Below are positions 7,794 to 15,882 of a stretch of DNA of 64,000 nt, piece after piece. The translations under genes and the position numbers were made by a program. The stretch spans positions 1 to 64,000 of the forward strand of contig JACKFA010000002.1 of NCBI GenBank assembly GCA_020632715.1, written 5' to 3'. Each line of letters opens with the position of its first letter. Position 1 is the stretch's first letter. Source of the stretch: Deltaproteobacteria bacterium. GTDB taxonomy: Bacteria; Myxococcota_A; UBA9042; PHBI01. The notes under the pieces were generated by a model, which did no database searches, was not told the DNA's origin, and worked only from the letters and a program-made list of their open reading frames with translations.

Positions 7794-9293
7794 ATGACCC
7801 ACCCGACCGGTCCTCGTTTCGAGGGCAAGAGCTACGATTTCGCGAAGTACGTCGACTGCCAGAACTGGATCGGCGGCGAGTGGGTGGCGGCGTCGACCGG
7901 GGAGTCGCAGGCGGTCGTGAACCCGCGCCACGGCGAGGTCATGGGGCGCGTGGTGATGGGCGGCGCGGCCGACGTCGACGCCGCGGTCGCCGCCGCGAAG
8001 GCGGCGTTCCCGGCGTGGCGCGCGACGCCGATGCGCGAGCGCGCGCAGATCCTCTACCGCCTGAAGGGGATCATGGAGGAGAACATGGAGGAGCTCGCGT
8101 GGCTCCTCTGCCACGAGAACGGCAAGCTCTGGGGCGAGTCGAAGGCGAGCGTCGACAAGGCCATCGAGTGCCTCGAGATGGGCTGCTCCCTCGCGAACAT
8201 GATGGCGGGCGGCCAGCTCGACGTGAGCCGCGGCGTCAACTGCGAGGTGAGCTACGAGCCGCTCGGCGTCGTCGCCGGCATCGTGCCGTTCAACTTCCCG
8301 ACGATGGTCCCGATGTGGATGCTCCCGCAGGCGCTCGTGAGCGGGAACACGTTCGTCCTGAAGCCCTCGGAGAAGGTGCCGTTCGGCGCGCAGAAGCTCG
8401 CGCACATGTTCAAGGCGGCGGGCCTCCCGGACGGCGTCCTGAACCTCGTGAACGGCGCGCAGGCCACGGTCGAGGCGATCTGCGACCACCCGGACATCAA
8501 GGCGATCGGCTTCGTCGGCTCGACGAAGGTCGCGAAGATCGTCTACGAGCGGGGTGCCGCGCACGGGAAGCGCGTTCTGGCGCTCGGCGGCGCCAAGAAC
8601 CACCTCGTGCTCGTCAACGACGCGGACCTCGAGCTCGCCTCGGAGAACATCCCGGCGTCGGCGTTCGGGTGCGCGGGGCAGCGCTGCATGGCGGCGTCGG
8701 TGCTCGTGGGCGTGGGTGACGTGCAGAAGTACGTCGACCGGATGGTCGAGCTGACCAACCAGATGGAGATGGGCAAGGACATCGGGCCGGTCATCGATCA
8801 GGCCGCGGTGGACCGCATCACGCGCTACATCGACGACGCCGAGAAGCGCGGCGCCAAGGTCCTCGTGGACGGGCGCGGCAAGAAGGGGCCGGGGAACGGC
8901 TTCTGGTTCGGGCCGACGATCCTCGACGGCGTGACGCCGGACATGCCGGCCGGCTGCGACGAGATCTTCGGGCCGGTGCTCTCGATCATCCGCGTGAACA
9001 CGCTCGACGAGGCGCTCCGCATCGAGAACAAGAGCCCGTACGGCAACGCCGCGGCCATCTTCACCTCGAACGGCCACACCGCGCGCTACGCGGTCGAGCG
9101 CTTCCAGGCGGGCATGTGCGGCGTGAACATCGGCGTGCCGGTGCCGCGCGAGCCGTTCAGCTTCGGCGGCTGGAACGACTCGAAGTTCGGCCACGGCGAC
9201 ATGACCGGCGAGGACGGCTTCCGCTTCTGGACGCGCCCGCGCAAGGTCACGACGAAGTGGGCGAAGCAGGCCGATCAGACCTGGATGGGCTGA
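7794..9293 (+). CDS. mmsA: CoA-acylating methylmalonate-semialdehyde dehydrogenase
   Basis: It oxidises methylmalonate semialdehyde to propionyl-CoA (and malonate semialdehyde to acetyl-CoA) with NAD and CoA, in valine, inositol or thymine breakdown. At 499 residues it has family length. Visible features are PFNFPTMVPMW, the cofactor segment GNTFVLKPSEKVP, and the active-site segment GCAGQRCMA with Cys298. The region that in ordinary aldehyde dehydrogenases carries the general-base Glu reads LGGAKNH, as expected for this CoA-dependent class. It lies 3 kb from preT-preA, whose thymine branch ultimately yields its substrate; the intermediate enzymes are not in the window. Confidence 0.94.
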   Translation: MTHPTGPRFEGKSYDFAKYVDCQNWIGGEWVAASTGESQAVVNPRHGEVMGRVVMGGAADVDAAVAAAKAAFPAWRATPMRERAQILYRLKGIMEENMEELAWLLCHENGKLWGESKASVDKAIECLEMGCSLANMMAGGQLDVSRGVNCEVSYEPLGVVAGIVPFNFPTMVPMWMLPQALVSGNTFVLKPSEKVPFGAQKLAHMFKAAGLPDGVLNLVNGAQATVEAICDHPDIKAIGFVGSTKVAKIVYERGAAHGKRVLALGGAKNHLVLVNDADLELASENIPASAFGCAGQRCMAASVLVGVGDVQKYVDRMVELTNQMEMGKDIGPVIDQAAVDRITRYIDDAEKRGAKVLVDGRGKKGPGNGFWFGPTILDGVTPDMPAGCDEIFGPVLSIIRVNTLDEALRIENKSPYGNAAAIFTSNGHTARYAVERFQAGMCGVNIGVPVPREPFSFGGWNDSKFGHGDMTGEDGFRFWTRPRKVTTKWAKQADQTWMG

Positions 9294-9337
9294 TCGCCCC
9301 GGCCCCGCGGGTGGGGCAGGGAGCGACCGACGGCGGT

Positions 9338-9396
9338 CATGACGCGGTGCGTCATGGCCGCGTCGCGCGGGCCGAAATAGGACCCTCGCGGTCCTA
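9338..9396. promoter_or_regulatory. Two adjacent perfect hairpins between mmsA and sufT
   Basis: Hairpin 1 is CATGACGC (9338-9345) with GCGTCATG (9349-9356) and a 3-base loop; it can extend by three pairs including a G-T. Hairpin 2 is TAGGACC (9378-9384) with GGTCCTA (9390-9396) and a 5-base loop. Neither has a T tract, so they are more likely operators or RNA structures than simple terminators. They sit just upstream of the putative sufT promoter. Confidence 0.5.
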
Positions 9397-9400
9397 CATG

Positions 9401-9428
9401 TTGCACGCGGTGCGTTCGGGAGTATCTT
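9401..9428 (+). promoter_or_regulatory. Putative sigma-70 promoter of sufT
   Basis: TTGCAC (9401-9406), a 16-base spacer and TATCTT (9423-9428) lie 48 bases before the sufT ATG. They are AT-richer than their surroundings. Confidence 0.4.
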
Positions 9429-9476
9429 CCCGGCCGGCGACGAGACGGGGCGCCGTGGGGTTGGAGCGCTGATCTG

Positions 9477-10019
9477 ATGCAGAACGACGGGATCGCCTTT
9501 TCGAGCGACGTGGAGACCATCCAGATCCCGGATGGGACGCCGCTGCTCGTGCCCGAGGGGACCGAGGGCTGGGTCATCCAGGTGCTCGGCGGGAACTTCA
9601 CGGTGCGCCTCGACACGGGGCACCTCGTGCGCGTGAACGGGCTCGACGCGGAGGCCATCGGGCGCGAGATCCCCGAGGAGGCGAGGCGGCCGTCGAACGA
9701 CCCGAGCGCGTTCGACGAGGAGCTCGTCTGGAACCAGCTCCGCACCTGCTACGACCCGGAGATCCCGGTCAACATCGTCGATCTCGGGCTCATCTACGGC
9801 TGCGAGGTGAGCGATCTGCCGACCGGGAAGCGGGTCATGGTCGAGATGACGCTGACGGCGCCGGGCTGCGGCATGGGTCAGGTCCTGAAGGACGACATCG
9901 AGTTCAAGCTCCGGACGATCCCGGGGGTCGAGGAGGTCGAGGTGGAGCTCGTCTTCGACCCGCCGTGGACCCCCGAGCGCATGACCGAGGCCGCCCAGCT
10001 CGAGATCGGCTACTACTGA
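9477..10019 (+). CDS. sufT: Fe-S cluster assembly protein SufT (MIP18 family)
   Basis: The 180-residue product has an N-terminal beta-rich extension of about 70 residues (residues 1-75). A DUF59/MIP18 domain follows, with CYDPEIPVNIVDLGLIYGC and TLTAPGCGMG. SufT proteins help mature iron-sulfur proteins. The extension containing LPEGT-like and VTLDTG-like strands, here VPEGTEGW and VRLDTGHLV, is what separates SufT from PaaD. No other suf genes are nearby, so it stands alone. The client Fe-S enzymes could include PreT, PreA and PurF in this window, but that is only a suggestion. Confidence 0.9.
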   Translation: MQNDGIAFSSDVETIQIPDGTPLLVPEGTEGWVIQVLGGNFTVRLDTGHLVRVNGLDAEAIGREIPEEARRPSNDPSAFDEELVWNQLRTCYDPEIPVNIVDLGLIYGCEVSDLPTGKRVMVEMTLTAPGCGMGQVLKDDIEFKLRTIPGVEEVEVELVFDPPWTPERMTEAAQLEIGYY

Positions 10020-10021
10020 GG

Positions 10022-10040
10022 CCGCGGGCTCGCCCCGCGG
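10022..10040 (+). terminator. GC hairpin after sufT
   Basis: CCGCGGG (10022-10028) and CCCGCGG (10034-10040) form a perfect stem with a 5-base loop, two bases after the sufT stop. There is no T tract, so termination activity is uncertain. Confidence 0.45.
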
Positions 10041-10131
10041 GGCGCCCCGGCCGGTTACGGCGCGCTCCCGGCCTCGCCCTTCGCAGGGCCGAGCGGTCGT
10101 GGCACCATCACCTCTCGATTGGAGGCGTGCC

Positions 10132-10344
10132 GTGCAAGGTGCCCAGACGAACAAGCCCGCGGACCCGAGCTTCGTGACGAGGCCGTCGCCCGAGGCCGCG
10201 TCCGCGCAGGCCGCCGGCGCCGGCGCTGGCTCCGCCATGAAGCAGCAGCTCGCCGGCAAGGACTTCGCCGAGCAGGAGCAGGCCCTCGCGCCGAAGCCCG
10301 AGCCGAAGCCCGGCCCGACCCCGATGCGCATGGGCGGCAGCTGA
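10132..10344 (+). CDS. Small hypothetical protein, 70 residues
   Basis: I chose GTG at 10132 because GGAGG (10121-10125) lies six bases upstream; a longer frame from 10099 lacks such a site. The product is hydrophilic and probably disordered: a Pro/Ala-rich start, an Ala/Gly stretch, a short helix MKQQLAGKDFAEQEQALAP and a Pro/Lys tail ending MRMGGS. The pattern LxGxxFxxQxxxLxP looks like a short linear motif, but I cannot assign a family. The codon pattern and the ribosome-binding site support a real gene. It lies between sufT and the DapB-like gene, all on one strand. Confidence 0.6.
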   Translation: MQGAQTNKPADPSFVTRPSPEAASAQAAGAGAGSAMKQQLAGKDFAEQEQALAPKPEPKPGPTPMRMGGS

Positions 10345-10403
10345 CCCGCACGCGGGGAGCGTCAGATTCTTTCGCCCTCGCGCAGCGCGCGTAGACTCGC
10401 CGG

Positions 10404-11354
10404 ATGACCGTCCCCGTCATCGTCCAGGGCCTCGGCCCCATGGGCCTCCGCATCCTCGAGGGCGCGCTCCGCGACCCGGCCCTCCGCGTCCTCGGCGGCG
10501 TCGACGTCGACCCCGACCTCGTCGGCCGCCCCCTCGCCGACCTCGTCCCCGGCGCGCCGCCCGGCCTCGTCCACGGCTGCCTCGCCGAGGCCGCCGACGC
10601 GCACCCGCCCGGCACCGTCGTCCTCCAGGCCATCGGCTCGCGCGTCGCCGCGGTCGTCCCGGTGCTCGACGAGGCCGCCGGGCTCGGCCTCCACGTCGTG
10701 TCGACCTGCGAGGAGCTCGCGTGGCCCTACGCCCGCCACGACGGCCTCGTCGGCTGCGTCCACCACGCGGCCCTCGCGAGCGGCGTCACGCTCGTCGCGA
10801 CCGGCGTGAACCCGGGCTTCCTCATGGACCGCCTCGTCGTCGCGCTCCGCAGCGCCACCCACGACGTGCGCCGGATCCGCGTCGAGCGCGTCCAGGACCC
10901 GCGCCCGCGCCGCCTCCCGTTCCGCGAGAAGGTCGGCGTGGGCCTCGCGCGCGCCGCGTGGGACGACCTCGCCGCCACCGGCACCTTCGGGCACGTCGGC
11001 CTCGAGGAGAGCGCGCGCCTCGTCGCCGCCGGCTTCGGCTGGGAGATCGAGCGCTTCGAGGGGCGCCTCGAGCCGGTCCAGCCCGACCCCGACGGCCCCG
11101 TCCTCGGCACCCTCCAGGAGCTCTGGGGCGAGACCGCCGACGGGCGCCGGCTGGAGCTCCACTTCGCCGCCCACAGCGGCGTCGCCGCGAGCTACGACGC
11201 GATCCGCCTCGACGGGACGCCGCCCATCAGCCTCCGCTTCGACGGCGGCGTCTTCGGCGACGACGCCACCGTCGCCGCCGTGCTCGCCGCGGCGCGCGTG
11301 ATCCCGCGCGCGCCGCGCGGGCTCGTGACCGTGCTCGATCTGCCGCTCCGGTAG
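10404..11354 (+). CDS. DapB-like dehydrogenase (2,4-diaminopentanoate dehydrogenase-like)
   Basis: This 316-residue NAD(P)-dependent dehydrogenase resembles dihydrodipicolinate reductases and 2,4-diaminopentanoate dehydrogenase. It has an N-terminal Rossmann start (VPVIVQGLGPMGLRIL) and the segments VVSTCEELAWP and ATGVNPGFLMD. The last two are characteristic of this outer group rather than of true DapB. The natural substrate is not clear. TAGACT at 10392-10397 lies six bases before the ATG, with a poor -35 region, so the mRNA may be nearly leaderless. It is a single gene; no lysine or ornithine genes are adjacent. Confidence 0.8.
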   Translation: MTVPVIVQGLGPMGLRILEGALRDPALRVLGGVDVDPDLVGRPLADLVPGAPPGLVHGCLAEAADAHPPGTVVLQAIGSRVAAVVPVLDEAAGLGLHVVSTCEELAWPYARHDGLVGCVHHAALASGVTLVATGVNPGFLMDRLVVALRSATHDVRRIRVERVQDPRPRRLPFREKVGVGLARAAWDDLAATGTFGHVGLEESARLVAAGFGWEIERFEGRLEPVQPDPDGPVLGTLQELWGETADGRRLELHFAAHSGVAASYDAIRLDGTPPISLRFDGGVFGDDATVAAVLAAARVIPRAPRGLVTVLDLPLR

Positions 11355-11519
11355 CGGCGATCCCTGGCGGGCGCAGCACCACTCGGCGGGGACTCCCCTG
11401 CTATCACGGCGTGTTTCTCGTCGCCGGCCCGCCCCCGACCCGGCTGTTTCCGCCCGGCTGCTTGGCGGCTCCCGGGCCGTCGCTATCGTCTTCGATGGAA
11501 CTCGCGACGGAGATGGAAC

Positions 11520-12215
11520 ATGGACCGCAGCCCACGCAACCTCGAAGCCCTCGTCGAACACCAGGTACGGCGCTGGTCGACCGGCTCTTCCCCGGCCGTC
11601 TCCCGCGGCGCGAAGGTCGCCCACCGGCCCGTCATCACCATCTCGCGCGAGTATGGCGCGCGCGGCGCCGCGCTCGGCCGCCTCATCGCCGACCAGCTCG
11701 GCTTCGATTTCTGGGACCAGAAGATCGTCCACGCCATCGCCGAGGACGCCGGCCTCGCCGACCGCGTCATCGAGACGGTCGACGAGCACCGCCAGAACGC
11801 CATCGCCTCGGCCCTCGCGAGCGTCATCGAGAACCCGGGGCTCACCCGCAGCGAGTACGCCGCGCGCCTCGGGAAGGTCGTGAAGACCGTCTCCGAGCAC
11901 GGCGCGGCCGTGCTCGTCGGGCGCGGCGCCCAGTACATCCTCGACCCGAAGCACTGCCTGCGCGTGCGCGTCGTGATGCCGCTCGAGGAGCGCGTCGCCG
12001 GCCTCCGCGCCCGGAAGGGGCTCGACGATCGCACCGCGCGCGCCGAGCTGCGCGAGGTCGACGAGGACCGCGCCGCCTTCATGCAGCAGACCTACGGCCG
12101 GGCGATCGCCAACGCCGCGGACTACGACGTCGTCGTCAACACGAGCCAGCTCGGGCTCGAAGGCGCCGCCGCCGTCGTCACCGCCGCGTACCGCGCGCGC
12201 TTCGGCGCCGCCTGA
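11520..12215 (+). CDS. Cytidylate kinase-like protein
   Basis: The 231-residue product belongs to the cytidylate-kinase-like family (Cytidylate_kin2). The nucleotide-binding loop appears as ITISREYGARGAALGRLIA, a variant of the P-loop typical of the family. It is followed by FDFWDQKIVHAIAE and by VLVGRGAQYIL. The C-terminal part has the lid region (RARKGLDDRTARAELREVD) and a YDVVVNTSQL strand. A role as a CMP kinase is not proven; many members have unknown substrates. The ATG at 11520 follows GGAG. The gene stands between the DapB-like gene and preT on the same strand. Confidence 0.82.
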   Translation: MDRSPRNLEALVEHQVRRWSTGSSPAVSRGAKVAHRPVITISREYGARGAALGRLIADQLGFDFWDQKIVHAIAEDAGLADRVIETVDEHRQNAIASALASVIENPGLTRSEYAARLGKVVKTVSEHGAAVLVGRGAQYILDPKHCLRVRVVMPLEERVAGLRARKGLDDRTARAELREVDEDRAAFMQQTYGRAIANAADYDVVVNTSQLGLEGAAAVVTAAYRARFGAA

Positions 12216-12285
12216 GCCTTCGTCGTCTCCTTCGTCCCTCGGTGATGGGCCGCGGCGAGCGCCGCCCCAACGGTCCTGGCGGCGA

Positions 12286-12315
12286 TTGCGCACCGCGCCC
12301 CGCTGCGCTTACGAT
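12286..12315 (+). promoter_or_regulatory. Possible promoter of preT-preA
   Basis: TTGCGC (12286-12291), an 18-base spacer and TACGAT (12310-12315) lie 30 bases before the preT ATG. The match is moderate. Confidence 0.3.
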
Positions 12316-12345
12316 GGCCGCTCCACCGAGCGAGACGGAGGCCGG

Positions 12346-13668
12346 ATGGCCACTCAGCTTCCCGACAACCGCGGCGAGGTCGTCTTCGAGGACTTCAAGC
12401 CCGCGTACACCGACGCGCAGGCGGTCACCGAGGCCAACCGCTGCCTCTACTGCCTCGACGCGCCCTGCATCGACGCGTGCCCGACCGGCATCGACATCCC
12501 GACGTTCATCCGCAAGATCGCGACCGGCAACGTGCGCGGCGCGGCGAAGACCATCTTCGACTCGAACATCTTCGGGATGAGCTGCGCGCGGGTCTGCCCG
12601 GTCGAGGTGCTGTGCGTCGGCGACTGCGTCTACAACCGCTTCGACGAGTCGCCGCCCATCCAGATCGGCAAGCTCCAGCGCTACGCGACGGACATCGCCT
12701 ACGCGAAGGGCGAGCAGTTCTACGAGGCCGGGCCCGACACGGGCAAGCGCGTCGCGGTCGTCGGCGGCGGCCCGGCGGGGCTCGCGTGCGCGCACCGGCT
12801 CCGGCGCTTCGGGCACGCGGTCACGATCTTCGAGAAGCGGGACGTCCTCGGCGGGCTCAACACGACCGGCGTCGCGCCGTACAAGATGCGCGCGGACAAG
12901 AGCCTCGAGGAGGTCGACTGGGTGCTCGCCATCGGCGGCATCGAGGTGAAGACCGGCGTCGACGTCGGCGCGAGCCCGTCGCTCGGTGAGCTGCTCGCCG
13001 ACTACGACGCGGTCTTCGTGGGGATCGGCCTCGGCCCGGACAGCCCCCTCGTAGTCGACGGCGAGACGCTCGACGGCGTCATGGGCGCGGTCGACTTCAT
13101 CGAGGAGATGAAGCTCCAGCCGAGCCGCTTCGGCGGCGTCCGGCACGCGGTGGTCGTCGGCGGCGGCAACACCGCCATCGACGCCGTCCGCGAGGCGCTC
13201 GGCCTCGGGATCCCCGAGGTCACGATGCTCTACCGCGGCACCGAGGGCGGCATGCCCGGCTACGCGCACGAGTGGAAGGCCGCCAAGGTCGAGGGCGCGC
13301 GCGCGCTCTGGCAGCGGCAGCCGGTCGGCTTCGAGGGCGCCGACGGGAAGGTCACCGGGATCCGCTGCGTGCGGCTCGACGACAGGAAGCAGCCGGTGGC
13401 GGACAGCGAGCACGTCGTCCACGCCGACCTCGTGCTGATCGCCATCGGGCAGTCGCGCCTCCTCGACCAGGTCGCGGCGCTCGAGGGCGTCCGCGCGGAC
13501 GGGCGGCGCATCGTCGCCGACGAGGCGGGCTTCACGGGGCACCCGGGGCTCTACGTCGGCGGGGACCTGAAGAACGGCGCGAAGGAGGTCGTGAACGCGG
13601 TCGCCGAGGGGCGGGACGCCGCGGTCGCGATCGACGCACATCTCAGCACGAGCGGGCAGGGGGCCTGA
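12346..13668 (+). CDS. preT: NAD-dependent dihydropyrimidine dehydrogenase subunit PreT
   Basis: This 440-residue flavoprotein subunit passes electrons from NADH to PreA for reduction of uracil and thymine. The N-terminal domain has two Fe-S cysteine groups (Cys33, 36, 41, 45 and Cys80, 84, 90, 94). An FAD-binding VVGGGPAGLA and a second dinucleotide motif VVGGGNTAID follow, as in the glutamate synthase small-subunit fold. The C-terminal LYVGGDLKNG closes the FAD site. The ATG at 12346 follows GGAGG. preA begins three bases after its stop, so the pair is one transcription and translation unit. Confidence 0.93.
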   Translation: MATQLPDNRGEVVFEDFKPAYTDAQAVTEANRCLYCLDAPCIDACPTGIDIPTFIRKIATGNVRGAAKTIFDSNIFGMSCARVCPVEVLCVGDCVYNRFDESPPIQIGKLQRYATDIAYAKGEQFYEAGPDTGKRVAVVGGGPAGLACAHRLRRFGHAVTIFEKRDVLGGLNTTGVAPYKMRADKSLEEVDWVLAIGGIEVKTGVDVGASPSLGELLADYDAVFVGIGLGPDSPLVVDGETLDGVMGAVDFIEEMKLQPSRFGGVRHAVVVGGGNTAIDAVREALGLGIPEVTMLYRGTEGGMPGYAHEWKAAKVEGARALWQRQPVGFEGADGKVTGIRCVRLDDRKQPVADSEHVVHADLVLIAIGQSRLLDQVAALEGVRADGRRIVADEAGFTGHPGLYVGGDLKNGAKEVVNAVAEGRDAAVAIDAHLSTSGQGA

Positions 13669-13671
13669 GTC

Positions 13672-14946
13672 ATGGTGGATCTGACCTCGAACACGGGCGG
13701 CATCATCTCCCCGAACCCCTTCTGGCTCGCGAGCGCGCCGCCGGCGAACTCGGGCGACCAGATCATGCGCGCCTTCGACCACGGCTGGGGCGGGGCGGTC
13801 TGGAAGACGCTCGGCTCGCCGATCCAGAACGTGTCGAGCCGCTTCGGCGGGCTCAACTACCGCGGCACGCGCGCCATCGGGTTCAACAACATCGAGCTCA
13901 TCACGGACCGGCCGCTCGAGGTGAACCTGCGCGAGATCGCGGAGGTCAAGAAGCGGTACCCGAAGCACGCGGTCATCGTGTCGCTGATGGTCGAGACCGA
14001 GGAGGAGTGGCGGGACATCATCGCGCGCTCGATCGACGCGGGCGCCGACGGGCTCGAGCTCAACTTCGGCTGCCCGCACGGCATGTGCGAGCGCGGCATG
14101 GGCTCGGCGGTCGGCCAGGAGCCGACGGTCAACGAGCGCATCACGGGCTGGGCGAAGAAGTACTCGACGGTGCCGGTGCTCGTGAAGTTGACGCCGAACG
14201 TGTCGGACATCGTGCCGCACGGGCTCGCCGCGAAGCGCGGCGGGGCCGACGGGGTCTCGCTCATCAACACCATCAAGAGCATCATCGGGCTCGACCTCGA
14301 CCGGCTCGTGCCGGAGCCGCGCGTGTCGGGGCTCTCGACGAACGGCGGCTACTGCGGGGCGGCCGTGAAGCCCATCGCGCTGCACATGGTGGCGTCGCTC
14401 GCGCGGGAGCCGATGTTCGGGCTCCCCATCAGCGGCATCGGCGGCGTCGCCAACTGGCGCGACGCGGTCGAGTTCCTCGCGCTCGGGAGCTCGTCGGTGC
14501 AGGTGTGCACCGAGGTCATGCTGCGCGGCTACCGGGTCGTCGAGGACATGATCGAGGGGCTCGAGGGCTACATGAAGCAGCAGGGCTTCGAGAAGCTCGA
14601 TCAGCTCGTCGGCGCCGCGGTCCCGAGCTTCTCGGAGTGGGGCAACCTCGACCTCAACTACGAGACCGTCGCCAAGATCGACGCGGACAAGTGCATCGGC
14701 TGCCACCTCTGCGTGGTGGCCTGCCACGACGGCGCGCACCAGTGCATCCACCCCGACCCCGCGGGGCAGACGTTCGTCCCGCACGTCGACGAGAGCGAGT
14801 GCGTCGGGTGCAACCTCTGCCAGATCGTCTGCCCGGTGCCGGACTGCATCTCGATGGTCGAGGTCGACAACGGCTTCGCGCCGGCGACCTGGAACGAGCA
14901 CGTCTACGAGGGCGCGAAGCTCCGCCCGAAGAAGGGCGTGCACTGA
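13672..14946 (+). CDS. preA: Dihydropyrimidine dehydrogenase catalytic subunit PreA
   Basis: The 424-residue product has an N-terminal FMN-binding TIM barrel (residues 1-320) like dihydroorotate dehydrogenase. A C-terminal ferredoxin domain carries two 4Fe-4S motifs, CIGCHLCVVAC and CVGCNLCQIVCPV. It reduces uracil and thymine to the dihydro forms with PreT. Key barrel segments are ELNFGCPHGM, LVKLTPNVSDI, INTIKSI and ISGIGG. By eye, the position of the mammalian catalytic Cys (GLACGQ) reads GSAVGQ here, so the proton donor may differ. Dihydropyrimidinase and beta-ureidopropionase genes are not in the window. Confidence 0.94.
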   Translation: MVDLTSNTGGIISPNPFWLASAPPANSGDQIMRAFDHGWGGAVWKTLGSPIQNVSSRFGGLNYRGTRAIGFNNIELITDRPLEVNLREIAEVKKRYPKHAVIVSLMVETEEEWRDIIARSIDAGADGLELNFGCPHGMCERGMGSAVGQEPTVNERITGWAKKYSTVPVLVKLTPNVSDIVPHGLAAKRGGADGVSLINTIKSIIGLDLDRLVPEPRVSGLSTNGGYCGAAVKPIALHMVASLAREPMFGLPISGIGGVANWRDAVEFLALGSSSVQVCTEVMLRGYRVVEDMIEGLEGYMKQQGFEKLDQLVGAAVPSFSEWGNLDLNYETVAKIDADKCIGCHLCVVACHDGAHQCIHPDPAGQTFVPHVDESECVGCNLCQIVCPVPDCISMVEVDNGFAPATWNEHVYEGAKLRPKKGVH

Positions 14947-15013
14947 GCTCGGCCCCTTCGTCGACGGCGAGGGATGGGGCCGACCCGACCGCGGACGTGC
15001 CTGCGTCCGAGCG

Positions 15014-15035
15014 TCATGGTAGAAAAATGCCATGA
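15014..15035 (+). promoter_or_regulatory. Candidate VapB operator overlapping the start codon
   Basis: TCATGG (15014-15019) and CCATGA (15030-15035) form a perfect inverted repeat around an AT-rich centre (TAGAAAAATG). The right arm contains the vapB ATG, which fits autorepression. Confidence 0.45.
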
Positions 15036-15286
15036 GCACTGCCATCGACGCCGCCGGTCGGCTCGTGATCCCGAAGGCGGTCCGCGACGCGGCGGGCCTG
15101 AGGCCCGGTGTGCCCCTCGAGATTCGCTACCGCGACGGGCGCATCGAGATCGAGCCGGCTCCGGTCGAGGTGACCGTAAGCTCGTCCGGCGGCGTCGCCG
15201 TCGCCACACCGACGACCGACGTCCCCGTGCTCACGACGGACATCATCGAGGGCGTGCGCGACGGGCTCGACCGTGAACGAGGCTGA
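15032..15286 (+). CDS. vapB: AbrB/MazE-type antitoxin (VapB)
   Basis: The 84-residue product has an N-terminal swapped-hairpin DNA-binding domain (AIDAAGRLVIPKAVRDAAGL). Its C-terminal tail (TTDIIEGVRDGLDRERG) would wrap around the toxin. It overlaps the PIN gene by 14 bases, as expected for a toxin-antitoxin pair that is co-translated. An inverted repeat over its start codon may be its own operator. It sits between preA and the purine operon. Confidence 0.87.
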   Translation: MSTAIDAAGRLVIPKAVRDAAGLRPGVPLEIRYRDGRIEIEPAPVEVTVSSSGGVAVATPTTDVPVLTTDIIEGVRDGLDRERG

Positions 15287-15716
15287 ACGAGCCGCCACGG
15301 CGCTCGACACGAGCGTCGTGGTAGCCGCGCTCCTCGGCTGGCACGAGCATCACGGCCGCGCGCTCTCGGTCGTTCAGGAGGCGCTCGCTACGTCGTGCGT
15401 GCTGCCGATGCCCGCGCTCGTCGAGGCGTTCGCCGTGATGACGCGGCTGCCGCCTCCGCACCGCGTGCGTCCCGGGGACGCCCTCCGCCTGCTCCACGAG
15501 ACCTTTCACGGCCGCGCCTCGGTCGTCGCGCTCGACGCCGACGAGGTGTGGGCCCTGCTCGCCGGGCTCGCGGGCGACGCGGTCGGCGGTGGCGCCGCCT
15601 ACGACGCCCAGATCGCCGCGTGCGCCAAGAAGTCGCGCGCCGCCCGTATCGCGACCTTCAACCGACGGCACTTCGAGCGCTTCGACCTCGGCGACCTGGT
15701 GCTCGTCGTCCCCTGA
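15273..15716 (+). CDS. vapC: PIN-domain toxin (VapC)
   Basis: The 147-residue PIN-domain ribonuclease starts at GTG 15273 inside vapB. Acidic residues match the PIN active site: Asp12 (ALDTSV), Glu51 (ALVEAF) and Asp111 (GAAYDAQI). The fourth position, usually Asp in a TxD motif, reads TFN (Asn130), so its activity could be altered. VapC toxins typically cleave tRNA or rRNA. The gene ends 166 bases before purQ. Confidence 0.87.
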   Translation: MNEAERAATALDTSVVVAALLGWHEHHGRALSVVQEALATSCVLPMPALVEAFAVMTRLPPPHRVRPGDALRLLHETFHGRASVVALDADEVWALLAGLAGDAVGGGAAYDAQIAACAKKSRAARIATFNRRHFERFDLGDLVLVVP

Positions 15717-15882
15717 CCGGCGCCCGTCACGCGGTTGTTGCGCAATTGTCGAATCCCGCAGCTTGTGTGACGGACGGGGCCGCGGTACGACCCGGGTCCA
15801 GAGCTCACGGTGCGCTCGCACCCCAAGCGCTAGTACCCCCTAGCCCAAGAGAGCCCAACATGCTGCCCCTCGAGGACAGCCG

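Noticed and set aside
10362..12293. Minus-strand frame of 643 codons opposite the DapB-like and kinase-like genes
   Set aside because: Composition of an antisense shadow rich in Arg, Asp and Glu; the plus strand carries two recognisable families.
15717..15882. Purine riboswitch or PurR box before purQ
   Set aside because: The leader has a TTGCGCAA palindrome and GC hairpins, but I could not match a purine aptamer or a known PurR box.
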